Made by a program: the position numbers and the translations under genes
The notes under the pieces: model-generated
The model's input: the letters and a program-made list of their open reading frames with translations, nothing else
The model's database searches: none
Told to the model about the DNA's origin: nothing
NCBI RefSeq assembly: GCF_037975445.1
Contig: NZ_CP150254.1
Span: 556,001 to 620,000 of the forward strand
Source: Peribacillus sp. FSL P2-0133
GTDB taxonomy: Bacteria; Bacillota; Bacilli; Bacillales; DSM-1321
Length of the DNA stretch: 64,000 nt
Direction: 5' to 3'
Shown here: in pieces, positions 33,740 to 41,796 of the stretch
Layout of the letters: each line of letters starts with the position of its first letter
Position numbering within the stretch: position 1 is the stretch's first letter

Positions 33740-35230
33740 TTGACATACAAAAGGAAGTTGAGTTTTATATTCTTCCTGTTTTTGATTTGTTTTTTTAATG
33801 GAGAATCGATGCAAGCTGCGAATGATGATGGAAACCTAGGGCAGGAAATTCAACAAATATTGGATGAATCGCCGGGATTGTCTGGCGCATTAACGGGAAT
33901 TTCCATCCGTTCAGCTGAAACGGGGGAAATGATTTATGAACGGGGGTCGCAAACGAGATTGCGTCCTGCTTCGAACCTTAAGCTATTGACTGCAGCAGCT
34001 GCGCTGGAAACTTTAGGGGAAGATCATGCTTTTCAAACGGAACTATACATAAAAGGAGTACAAGTTGGCCATGTTCTGCAGGGCAATGTGTACCTGAAAG
34101 GAAAAGGAGATCCAACATTATTGGAAAAGGATTTCGATGAGCTGGCAGCCTCACTGAAGCACAAACAAGTTAAGGTGGTTCATGGGGATCTTATAGGCGA
34201 TGATTCTTGGTATGACGATGTTCGCTATTCCCAAGATTTAGTTTGGAGCGATGAACAGGAATATTACGGGGCGGCCGTTTCAGCTTTAACGGCTTCCCCG
34301 AATGAAGACTACGATACCGGTACCATCATTGTGGAGATATCCCCTGGGAAAAAGGCTGGTAAAAAGGCAACGGTGAAGCTGAAGCCGGAAACGGATTATG
34401 TGAAGGTCATCAACAAAACGAAAACTGAATCGGAAGACGGCAATAAGAAAATTGAAGTCGAACGGTCTCATGGCACACAAGTCATTACGGTGACGGGAAC
34501 CATTCCGGAGCATGCCGGGGTGACCAAAGAGTGGATCTCGGTGAAAGATCCCACAGAATATGCCCTGAGCCTATTTGAAAACTCAATGAATAAACATGGA
34601 ATTAAAGTGTTGGGAAAAAGGAAAAAAGGGAAAACGCCAGTAGGAGCGGACATGATTGCCACTCATAAGTCCATGCCGCTTTCACAACTGCTTATTCCTT
34701 TCATGAAACTGAGCAATAACAGCCATGCCGAGGTTTTGGTGAAGGAAATGGGCAAAGAGGCAGAAGGGGAGGGAAGCTGGAAGGATGGTTTGAAGGTTGC
34801 TCGAAATCAGCTGAAGAGTATGGGTCTCGATATGCAAACGATCATGATGCGTGATGGATCTGGAATTTCCCAAGTCAATATGATTCCAGCGAATGAAATA
34901 ACGAAGCTGCTGTATGCCGTACAGGAAAAAACGTGGTTTCCTGCTTACTTGAATGCTTTGCCGATTGCAGGCAACGAAAATCGGATGGTGGGAGGTACGC
35001 TAAGAAAGAGGATGAAAGGGACATATGCAGCCGGGAATGTTCGCGCTAAAACAGGGACGATTTCAGGAACGAGCTCCTTATCAGGTTATGTTACGACCAA
35101 AAGAGGGGAAAAAGTCATATTTTCGATCATCTTGAATAATTTTGTAGAAGATAAAGGAATTACGGCAATCCAGGATAAGATAGCCGTGATGCTCGCAGAA
35201 AAGGAAAACCGGTTGGGGGGTGACCTTTAG
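33740..35230 (+). CDS. dacC: D-alanyl-D-alanine carboxypeptidase/endopeptidase PBP4 type (S13)
   Basis: Exported penicillin-binding protein of about 496 residues that trims peptidoglycan stem peptides. Signal peptide with basic TYKRK and hydrophobic core; SXXK motif in PASNLKLL (about residue 80), SXN in KLSNNSHAE (about 325), KTG in RAKTGTISG (about 440). The large insertion between SXXK and SXN is typical of class C PBPs (DacC, PbpG). Start set at TTG 33740 (GGGAG eight bases upstream); GTG at 33725 is an alternative. Confidence 0.88.
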   Translation: MTYKRKLSFIFFLFLICFFNGESMQAANDDGNLGQEIQQILDESPGLSGALTGISIRSAETGEMIYERGSQTRLRPASNLKLLTAAAALETLGEDHAFQTELYIKGVQVGHVLQGNVYLKGKGDPTLLEKDFDELAASLKHKQVKVVHGDLIGDDSWYDDVRYSQDLVWSDEQEYYGAAVSALTASPNEDYDTGTIIVEISPGKKAGKKATVKLKPETDYVKVINKTKTESEDGNKKIEVERSHGTQVITVTGTIPEHAGVTKEWISVKDPTEYALSLFENSMNKHGIKVLGKRKKGKTPVGADMIATHKSMPLSQLLIPFMKLSNNSHAEVLVKEMGKEAEGEGSWKDGLKVARNQLKSMGLDMQTIMMRDGSGISQVNMIPANEITKLLYAVQEKTWFPAYLNALPIAGNENRMVGGTLRKRMKGTYAAGNVRAKTGTISGTSSLSGYVTTKRGEKVIFSIILNNFVEDKGITAIQDKIAVMLAEKENRLGGDL

Positions 35231-35345
35231 TATTCATTTGGAAAACAAAGTTTGAAGTTCAGGGAAATCTGCTAGAAACAGATCGGCATCTGCCAATTCA
35301 TTTTCTTCGGCAAATCCGAATTGGCAGAATGCAGCCGATGAGCCA
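35228..35345 (-). pseudogene. C-terminal remnant of a HAD-superfamily hydrolase
   Basis: On the minus strand the last 36 codons read like the end of a HAD phosphatase (NGSSAAFCQFGF then ADADLFLADFPELQ and stop). The frame is broken just upstream by TAA at the position where the motif IV Asp pair and KNAG would lie. Upstream sequence to about 35440 is protein-like in other frames. Clearly decayed. Confidence 0.5.
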
Positions 35346-35517
35346 TTTTATTTGCTGACTCGATGTCGATTTCGATCGCAAATCGGAATGGCGTACTCAA
35401 TTCGATGGTCATTCAATAACATTGCCAGCACCTTCTTCTAGTTTTTTTCATTTTATCCTCTCAAGGAAGGAATTTCAGGGAGGATGAATAGAAATAAGTA
35501 GTATAGGAGGAATGCTC

Positions 35518-36123
35518 ATGAATTTTCCAACACTTGATGGACAGTATACGATTAGCAGTCTTATAGCTGAAATTCACGAAATTTCCAAAAAACGATCTCC
35601 ATATATATTGGCCATAGACGGCCGGGGCGGATCTGGAAAAAGTACACTCGCTTCCCGTATCCAAGCTGAGTGTCCGGGTAGCGCGGTTGTTCATATGGAT
35701 GATTTTTATTTGCCATCATCGGATAGGGGCCAACTGCCTCCATCCCAAAAGCAGGTTGGTGCGGATTATGATTGGGAACGGGTGTTAAATCAAATTCTTA
35801 AACCGCTTACGAATAGGCGAGATGCAAGGTATCAAAGGTATGATTGGGAAACGGACACTATGGCCGAATGGCATGATGTTCCTGCTGGAGGCCTTGTTAT
35901 TATAGAAGGAACATATTCCATCCGTAAAGAATTGGCAGGGTACCATGATTTTACGATTTGGGTGGAATGTACCCGCGATCAGCGTTTGAAACGGGGGCTT
36001 GAGCGGGATGGTGAAGAAGCGCGGCAAATGTGGGAGGATAATTGGATGGTGCATGAAGATCTCTATGTGGGTGCGCAAAGGCCTAAAGAAAGAGCGAATC
36101 TTGTTGTGGACGGAACGAGCTGA
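35518..36123 (+). CDS. uridine-kinase-like P-loop NTPase
   Basis: A 201-residue kinase-like protein: Walker A GRGGSGKST (about 38-46), HMDDFYLPSSDRG resembling the substrate loop of uridine kinase/phosphoribulokinase, IEGTYSIRKEL (Walker B region) and a lid with RDQRLKRGLERDG. The substrate is not determined; distant homologs act on nucleosides. AGGAGG lies seven bases before the ATG at 35518, while the ATG at 35512 is too close. Confidence 0.78.
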   Translation: MNFPTLDGQYTISSLIAEIHEISKKRSPYILAIDGRGGSGKSTLASRIQAECPGSAVVHMDDFYLPSSDRGQLPPSQKQVGADYDWERVLNQILKPLTNRRDARYQRYDWETDTMAEWHDVPAGGLVIIEGTYSIRKELAGYHDFTIWVECTRDQRLKRGLERDGEEARQMWEDNWMVHEDLYVGAQRPKERANLVVDGTS

Positions 36124-36217
36124 ATCCTTGGATTTCTGGAACTCGCTTTTAATTGTAAGGGTTTACCTATAAAATTGTATGTATGTTTAGATAAAGCCGG
36201 AAACTTGGGGGGAAACT

Positions 36218-36859
36218 ATGTTTACTAATGAAGAACAAGCTGCCGTATATAAAGCCATTTATAACCGAAGGGATATCAGGAGTTTTTTGCCTAAGCCCAT
36301 TTCAAAGGATATACTCCGCAGAATTTTGGATGCTGCACATCATGCGCCGTCTGTAGGGTTCATGCAACCTTGGAGTTTCATCGTGATTTCATCTCAGGAA
36401 ACCAAGAACAGTTTGGCATGGGCAGCGGATAAAGAAAGAAGGGCACTCGCTATTCATTATGAAGGAGATAAAGAAAATAAGTTTCTTAGCTTGAAAGTGG
36501 AAGGGTTAAAAGAAGCACCTTACACCATTTGTGTTACATGCGATCCGACACGGGGCGGCTCCCATGTTTTAGGGAGGAACTCCATTCCGGAAACGGATAT
36601 CCTATCCACAGCCTGCGCGATTCAAAATATGTGGCTGGCTGCCTGTGCGGAAGGATTGGCAATGGGATGGGTAAGCTTTTATAAGAAAAATGATATTCGT
36701 GATATTTTGGAGATTCCGCCGCATATAGAACCCGTCGCACTCCTGTCGATTGGCTATACGGATCAATATCCGGATAAACCCATTCTTGAACTTGCTAATT
36801 GGGAAAAAAGAAGGCCGATGGATGAACTTATTTTCAAAGATAAATGGGGTAATAAATAA
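36218..36859 (+). CDS. bluB: 5,6-dimethylbenzimidazole synthase
   Basis: BluB-type flavin-destroying enzyme that converts FMNH2 and oxygen to the lower ligand of cobalamin. The 213-residue nitroreductase-like fold has YNRRDIRSFLPKPI, HHAPSVGFMQPWSF, ENKFLSLKVEGLKEAPY and the BluB-specific TCDPTRGGSHVLGR and MGWVSFYKK segments. No cobalamin genes adjoin it, so it probably feeds salvage or a remote cob cluster. Confidence 0.86.
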   Translation: MFTNEEQAAVYKAIYNRRDIRSFLPKPISKDILRRILDAAHHAPSVGFMQPWSFIVISSQETKNSLAWAADKERRALAIHYEGDKENKFLSLKVEGLKEAPYTICVTCDPTRGGSHVLGRNSIPETDILSTACAIQNMWLAACAEGLAMGWVSFYKKNDIRDILEIPPHIEPVALLSIGYTDQYPDKPILELANWEKRRPMDELIFKDKWGNK

Positions 36860-36879
36860 AACTATATATTATGATTCTA

Positions 36880-36905
36880 GCCCCTGTTTCAGGGGTTTTT
36901 TGTTG
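36880..36905 (+). terminator. terminator after bluB
   Basis: AGCCCCTG-TTT-CAGGGGTT stem, then T run. Confidence 0.82.
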
Positions 36906-36949
36906 AAAGGAATTGATTTTTTTACATAAAAAATGAAATGAAGCAGTGA

Positions 36950-36998
36950 AAAAATAGAAGACCCTTACGATAGATGCATCCTTTGTAAGAGTCTTTCA
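36950..36998 (-). terminator. possible terminator of sigL
   Basis: AAGACCCTTAC paired with GTAAGAGTCTTT (one mismatch) with an A-rich left flank, 45 bp after the sigL stop. Confidence 0.6.
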
Positions 36999-37041
36999 AA
37001 ATACAACATTCCGTAATATGGACACAAAATTTGGTTTGAAT

Positions 37042-38403
37042 TTAAAATCTACGCCGTTTTGAAGATCCCGGTATACCGAGATCTTCACGGTATTTTGCAA
37101 TAGTACGGCGGGAGATCTTCATCCCTTCATTTTCGAATATTTGACAAAGTTTCTGATCTGAAAAAGGCTTTATCTTATCTTCATCGGCAATCAAGACCTT
37201 TATTTTTTCTTTGATGGTGGTCGTTGATTCGGTTGCTTGGCTATTCGCGCGGTTTACCCCTCTAGTAAAGAAGTTCCTAAGTTTAAAGAGGCCATGCGGT
37301 GTCTGGATATATTTATTGCTCGTCGCCCTGCTGATTGTTGATTCATGAACCTGAAGTTTTTCCGAAATGTCTTTCAGTGTCATAGGTTTTAACCCCGTGA
37401 TTCCCTTCATGAAAAACTCTTGCTGCTCGTCCACGATTGTCGCTGCCACTTTGTAAAGTGTCATTTGCCTTTGTTCGATTCCTTTTAAAAGTAATTGGGC
37501 ATCATTTATGTGCCCTTTTATATAATCTTTAGCTGGATTGACAGGATTCAGAGCGATGTGGTCCTTGTAGAAAGGACTGATGGAAAGTTTAGGTGTGCAG
37601 CTATCATTGACCGTTATCAGAAAATCTTCTTTTTCTTTTTCCACGTAAACGTCCGGAATGATGTAATGAGTCAAATCATTGGAAAAGTGACTGACGGGAC
37701 GCGGGTTTAACGTACGGACGAAATCCGACGCTTCTTGTACTTCCTGAATGGTCGCTTTGTATAGGGCGGCAATTTTCCTGTAGCGTTTTTCTGCTAAGTC
37801 CGTTAAGTGCTTTTTAACGATCTTAACCGCCAATTCATTGCGATCCTCATGCTCACGCAGCTGAATGAGTAAGCAATCGGCCAGATCTTTAGCCCCGACT
37901 CCAATCGGGTCAAGGGATTGCAAAACTTGAATCATTTTTTCTATTTCTTCGACGGACATGGAAAAATGCGAGGCAGTCCAATTGGTATCCAATTCAAGAA
38001 ATCCATATTCATTTAAGTTCCCAATTAAAAATTGGAGAATCCTCCTTTCAATTGCTTTCAATGAACTTAGTAAACTCACTTGTTCCAGTAAATGGATTTC
38101 CAATGTTTCTGTGTTGATTGAATAATTGTTGATTGGATTGTAATCATTGTCTCCGTTGAAACTTTTACTTTTAGAGGACCGTTTCAGAGAATTTATTTTA
38201 GGTGTACGAATGCTAGATTCAGAAAGTGATGCGAGGGGGTCTTTAAAGCTTATTTCGAGAACGGGATTTTCGTAAGCCTGTCGGTTTAGGAAACCTATTA
38301 GTTCATGGGTCGAATATTGAAGGATCTTGATCGATTGCTGTAATTCAGGGGTTAATGACAATTTCATAGTTTGTTTTTGGTATAGTTCAAATCCTACCTG
38401 CAT
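37042..38403 (-). CDS. rpoN (sigL): RNA polymerase sigma-54 factor
   Basis: SigL/RpoN, about 453 residues, recognises -24/-12 promoters and needs an enhancer-binding activator. The N-terminus is the activator-interacting region (KLSLTPELQQSIKILQYS), then the core-binding domain, a DNA-binding helix-turn-helix (LKDISEKLQVHESTISRATS) and the RpoN box as SRRTIAKYREDL. Start set at ATG 38403. Two SigL-type promoters lie within 3.4 kb on the opposite strand, so the factor sits with probable targets. Confidence 0.95.
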   Translation of the reverse strand: MQVGFELYQKQTMKLSLTPELQQSIKILQYSTHELIGFLNRQAYENPVLEISFKDPLASLSESSIRTPKINSLKRSSKSKSFNGDNDYNPINNYSINTETLEIHLLEQVSLLSSLKAIERRILQFLIGNLNEYGFLELDTNWTASHFSMSVEEIEKMIQVLQSLDPIGVGAKDLADCLLIQLREHEDRNELAVKIVKKHLTDLAEKRYRKIAALYKATIQEVQEASDFVRTLNPRPVSHFSNDLTHYIIPDVYVEKEKEDFLITVNDSCTPKLSISPFYKDHIALNPVNPAKDYIKGHINDAQLLLKGIEQRQMTLYKVAATIVDEQQEFFMKGITGLKPMTLKDISEKLQVHESTISRATSNKYIQTPHGLFKLRNFFTRGVNRANSQATESTTTIKEKIKVLIADEDKIKPFSDQKLCQIFENEGMKISRRTIAKYREDLGIPGSSKRRRF

Positions 38404-38574
38404 ATATATCAACTTCTTTCGTTTAGATTAACATGGCGGCTCAAGAGGGCTAAAAAATATTAACATGATAATAATACAAATCTTCCGAAAATTCAACATA
38501 GTGTGTCAGGTTTTGTAACATCAATTAGTAAATAAAGAGGGGGACGAAGTTATTCTAATGAATGGGTGTTGGGT

Positions 38575-38610
38575 GATTCGAATATGAATCGAACGATTTA
38601 TATTCGAATC
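38575..38610. promoter_or_regulatory. inverted repeat, likely enhancer (UAS) of the SigL promoter
   Basis: GATTCGAATAT and ATATTCGAATC form a perfect 11-bp inverted repeat separated by 14 bp, about 75-105 bp upstream of the -24 element. This is the usual place for an enhancer-binding activator. A third related half (GATT...GAATC) is near 38628-38643. Confidence 0.65.
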
Positions 38611-38681
38611 AACACAAACTCCTAATGATTTATATATGAATCATTTTAACCTGAATGCCTTTAATATAAGGCTCATATAAT

Positions 38682-38698
38682 TTGGCATGCATCTTGCT
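38682..38698 (+). promoter_or_regulatory. sigma-54 promoter of the aminotransferase-ALDH operon
   Basis: TTGGCATGCATCTTGCT: GG (38684-38685), ten bases, GC (38696-38697), matching the -24/-12 consensus. It lies 72 bp before the start codon. Confidence 0.85.
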
Positions 38699-38769
38699 AT
38701 ATCTAAATATATAAATAAAAAAATAAACTAGCTTGAAAAAATCCACTACAAGAGAAGGGTGTTTTTTAC

Positions 38770-40095
38770 ATGATCAAAGAAACGACGGGTATTCAGGAAT
38801 TAATCGATTTGGATAAAAAGCATTTTATTCATCCGACTACGGCAATCGAGCAACAGCAGGCAGATGGTCCAAGTTTCATCTTTAAGGAAGGGAAGGGAAT
38901 ATATCTTACGGATGTCACGGGCAGGACTGTCATTGATGGCATGGCTTCACTTTGGAATGTGAATATTGGACATGGACAAGAAGAGATGGCTGAAGTCGCG
39001 AAGGAACAAATGACGAAGCTAGCTTTCACCTCAAGTTTCGCCACTTTCAGCAATGAGCCGGCAATCCGGTTGGCGGCCAAAATCGCTTCCATCGCTCCTG
39101 GGGATCTGAATGCAGTTTTCTTCACTTCAGGTGGATCGGAGTCGAATGATACGGCCATCAAACTTGCTCGTCATTACTGGCTATTGAAAGGTCAGCCTAA
39201 TCGTCAAAAAATCATTTCCCGCTCGAAATCCTATCATGGAGTGGCAATGGGAGCTACAAGTGCGACTGGCCTGAAGCCGTTCCGAGACTTCACGAATTCA
39301 ATTGCACCGGATTTTTACCATGTGGACGGTTCCTCCATTGAGGAGTTGCGTAAGGTTATAGAACAGGAAGGACCGGAAACGATTGCGGCATTTATTGCTG
39401 AACCGATTCAAGGGGCTGGTGGCGTGAACCTTCCTCCTGAAGGCTATTTTAAGGAAGTAAGGGAGATTTGTAATGAATACGGCATTTTAATGGTGACGGA
39501 TGAAGTCATTACAGGTTTCGGAAGAACAGGGACTTATTTTGGGATTGAACACTTTGGTGTTGTACCTGATATGATGTGCTTCGCAAAAGGTGTGACGAGC
39601 GGATATGCACAGTTAGGCGGGGTCGTCCTGAATGATAAGATGCATCAGGATTTCATTGCCCTTTCAAAAGGCACGCTTTTACACGGCTACACATACAGTG
39701 GCCATCCTATGGCATGTGCGGTTGCTTTGAAAAATATTGAAATAATTGAACGCGAAAACTTGATAGAAAACTCGAAAAAGCGTGGTGAAGAGTTGCTTGC
39801 CGGCTTTAAGAAGCTTCAAAGCAAACACCCGATTGTTGGTGATGTCAGGGCACTTGGATTAATTGGAGGCATCTCCATCGTAAAGGACAAACAAACAGGC
39901 GAAGGCTTTGAGACACAGCTTGCTCCAAGACTGGTTGCTGAAGCGGCGAAGAATGGTTTGATTTGCCGGTCTGTTACGTTTGACCAAGATACACTCGTAT
40001 TCGCACCGCCTCTAATCATTACTAAATCGGAAGTCGAAAGAATAATTGAAATCCTTGATGAGACATTTACTGCTGTCGAAAAAGAAATTTTATAA
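38770..40095 (+). CDS. class III omega-aminotransferase
   Basis: A 441-residue PLP-dependent aminotransferase. Visible: FTSGGSESNDTAIKLAR (PLP phosphate loop), the VTDEVITGFGRTG block with the PLP-binding Asp, the Schiff-base lysine in CFAKGVTSGY and GYTYSGHPMACAVAL. Family members use beta-alanine, GABA, taurine, putrescine or other amines with pyruvate or 2-oxoglutarate. The aldehyde dehydrogenase starting 12 bp downstream would oxidise the aldehyde product. Expression depends on the SigL promoter directly upstream. Substrate not determined. Confidence 0.86.
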   Translation: MIKETTGIQELIDLDKKHFIHPTTAIEQQQADGPSFIFKEGKGIYLTDVTGRTVIDGMASLWNVNIGHGQEEMAEVAKEQMTKLAFTSSFATFSNEPAIRLAAKIASIAPGDLNAVFFTSGGSESNDTAIKLARHYWLLKGQPNRQKIISRSKSYHGVAMGATSATGLKPFRDFTNSIAPDFYHVDGSSIEELRKVIEQEGPETIAAFIAEPIQGAGGVNLPPEGYFKEVREICNEYGILMVTDEVITGFGRTGTYFGIEHFGVVPDMMCFAKGVTSGYAQLGGVVLNDKMHQDFIALSKGTLLHGYTYSGHPMACAVALKNIEIIERENLIENSKKRGEELLAGFKKLQSKHPIVGDVRALGLIGGISIVKDKQTGEGFETQLAPRLVAEAAKNGLICRSVTFDQDTLVFAPPLIITKSEVERIIEILDETFTAVEKEIL

Positions 40096-40107
40096 GAGGT
40101 GAAAGTG

Positions 40108-41547
40108 ATGGTCATGACGGAAACGCTGAAAAAGAAATTATTCATTAATGGTAAATGGCAAGAAGCTGAAAAGTTCACGACACTAAAGTCTCCTTATAGC
40201 GGGGAAGTTCTAGCGGAGATTCCTTCGGCAAGCCTTGAAGATGTAGAGTTGGCAATAGAATCAGCCTATCAAGCTAGAAAAACAATGGCAGCTTTACCTA
40301 GTCATAAACGCGCTGCAATACTTGAAAAGCTTGCGAGCCTTTTGGAGAGCCGCAAAGATGAGGCAGCTGAAATTATTGCTAAAGAGGCAGCGAAACCAAT
40401 CAAAACGGCAATGGTTGAAGTATCCCGGACGATTGCCACATATAAATTTGCAGCAGAGGAAGCAAAAAGGATTCATGGGGAAACATTGACGATGGATGCT
40501 ACAGCTGACGGAGAAGGAAGGATAGGATACACAGTCCGTGAACCTCTAGGCGTTGTGGGTGCAATTACCCCTTTTAATTTTCCGATGAACCTGGTTGCTC
40601 ATAAAGTAGGCCCGGCCATTGCTGCCGGAAATACACTTGTCCTGAAACCTGCGAGCCAAACACCGCTATCTTCACTATTTCTTGCTGAACTATTAGCCGA
40701 AACTGAATTGCCGGCAGGTGCGTTTAATTTAGTTACCGGAAGCGGTTCGGTTATTGGTGATAAATTAGTCACCGATTCACGGGTGAAGAGCATTTCATTT
40801 ACTGGAAGTCCGGCTGTCGGAATCGGGATCCGTAATAAGGCAGGATTAAAGAAAGTGAGTCTTGAACTAGGTTCGAATGCGGCTGTCATCGTTGATAAAG
40901 GGATCAATATCGATAAAATCATCCAACGCTGTGTATCGGCAGCATTCGCTTTTCAAGGGCAGGTCTGTATTTCCTTACAGCGCGCATATGTTCATGAAGA
41001 GGTATATGATGAGTTCGTCAAAAAATTCATAGAAGCAACGAATGGCTTGAAACTAGGAGATTCTTTGGACCCGTCTGTGGACCTTTCGGCATTAATCAGT
41101 GCTGGTGATGTACAACGAAGCCTGGATTGGATCGGGGAAGCTAAACAACACGGTGCGATCGTTGCAGCAGGAGGTAAATCTGAAGGGAATATCCTGCATC
41201 CGACTGTGTTGCTGGAAGTGGATGCAATGCTTAAGGTATCTTGTCAGGAAGTCTTCGCTCCCATTGTTTTGATCAATAAGGTTTCTTCTGTTGAGGAAGC
41301 GATTGACTTGGTCAACGATTCCGAATTCGGATTGCAGGCCGGGATTTACACAGAAAATATCAATCTGGCTCTTTCTGCCGCAGAAAAATTAGAAGTCGGC
41401 GGTGTTATCATTAATGATATCCCAACTTATCGTGTCGACAACATGCCGTATGGCGGAGTCAAAAAAAGCGGGACTGGCCGCGAAGGGTTAAAATATGCCA
41501 TTGAAGAAATGACGGAAATGAAACTGGTCATTATTAACCGAAATTAA
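40108..41547 (+). CDS. aldehyde dehydrogenase paired with the aminotransferase
   Basis: A 479-residue NAD(P)-dependent aldehyde dehydrogenase, closest in style to the lactaldehyde/GAPN/SSADH-like branch. Motifs: ITPFNFPMNLVAHK, FTGSPAVG, catalytic Glu in SLELGSN, catalytic Cys in GQVCISLQR and a C-terminal YGGVKKSGTGREG. The ATG at 40108 is eight bases after AGAGG. It follows the aminotransferase by 12 bp in the same SigL-controlled operon; a strong palindromic terminator ends it. Confidence 0.86.
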   Translation: MVMTETLKKKLFINGKWQEAEKFTTLKSPYSGEVLAEIPSASLEDVELAIESAYQARKTMAALPSHKRAAILEKLASLLESRKDEAAEIIAKEAAKPIKTAMVEVSRTIATYKFAAEEAKRIHGETLTMDATADGEGRIGYTVREPLGVVGAITPFNFPMNLVAHKVGPAIAAGNTLVLKPASQTPLSSLFLAELLAETELPAGAFNLVTGSGSVIGDKLVTDSRVKSISFTGSPAVGIGIRNKAGLKKVSLELGSNAAVIVDKGINIDKIIQRCVSAAFAFQGQVCISLQRAYVHEEVYDEFVKKFIEATNGLKLGDSLDPSVDLSALISAGDVQRSLDWIGEAKQHGAIVAAGGKSEGNILHPTVLLEVDAMLKVSCQEVFAPIVLINKVSSVEEAIDLVNDSEFGLQAGIYTENINLALSAAEKLEVGGVIINDIPTYRVDNMPYGGVKKSGTGREGLKYAIEEMTEMKLVIINRN

Positions 41548-41550
41548 TCA

Positions 41551-41586
41551 AAAAAGAGATGAGCAGCTGCTCATCTCTTTTTTTGA
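41551..41586. terminator. terminator of the aminotransferase-ALDH operon
   Basis: AAAAAGAGATGAGCAG directly abutting its perfect complement, followed by T; 32-bp palindrome. Confidence 0.9.
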
Positions 41587-41698
41587 GCTGCAGGTTTATT
41601 TTTCTGTGAATCTTGAAAGAGGTTGAGATGAAGGATTGGCCAAATGTTATGCAAAAATGAATAGGTAATTCACGGTTGAATTTAAATGAGACAGGAAA

Positions 41699-41720
41699 GG
41701 GTAAAAAAACGTGTTTTACC
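41699..41720. promoter_or_regulatory. palindrome close to the second SigL promoter
   Basis: GGTAAAA-N7-TTTTACC, ending only 14 bp before the -24 element. This is too near for a classic remote enhancer, so it may bind a repressor or a second regulator. Confidence 0.45.
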
Positions 41721-41732
41721 TATTATTTCAAA

Positions 41733-41749
41733 CTGGCATGAATCTTGCT
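41733..41749 (+). promoter_or_regulatory. sigma-54 promoter of the second ALDH
   Basis: CTGGCATGAATCTTGCT: GG (41735-41736), ten bases, GC (41747-41748). It matches the -24/-12 consensus and is 48 bp before the start codon. Confidence 0.83.
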
Positions 41750-41796
41750 CATATCTTATATATAGGTAGATAACTTAAAACCGAGGAGGAATTTAC

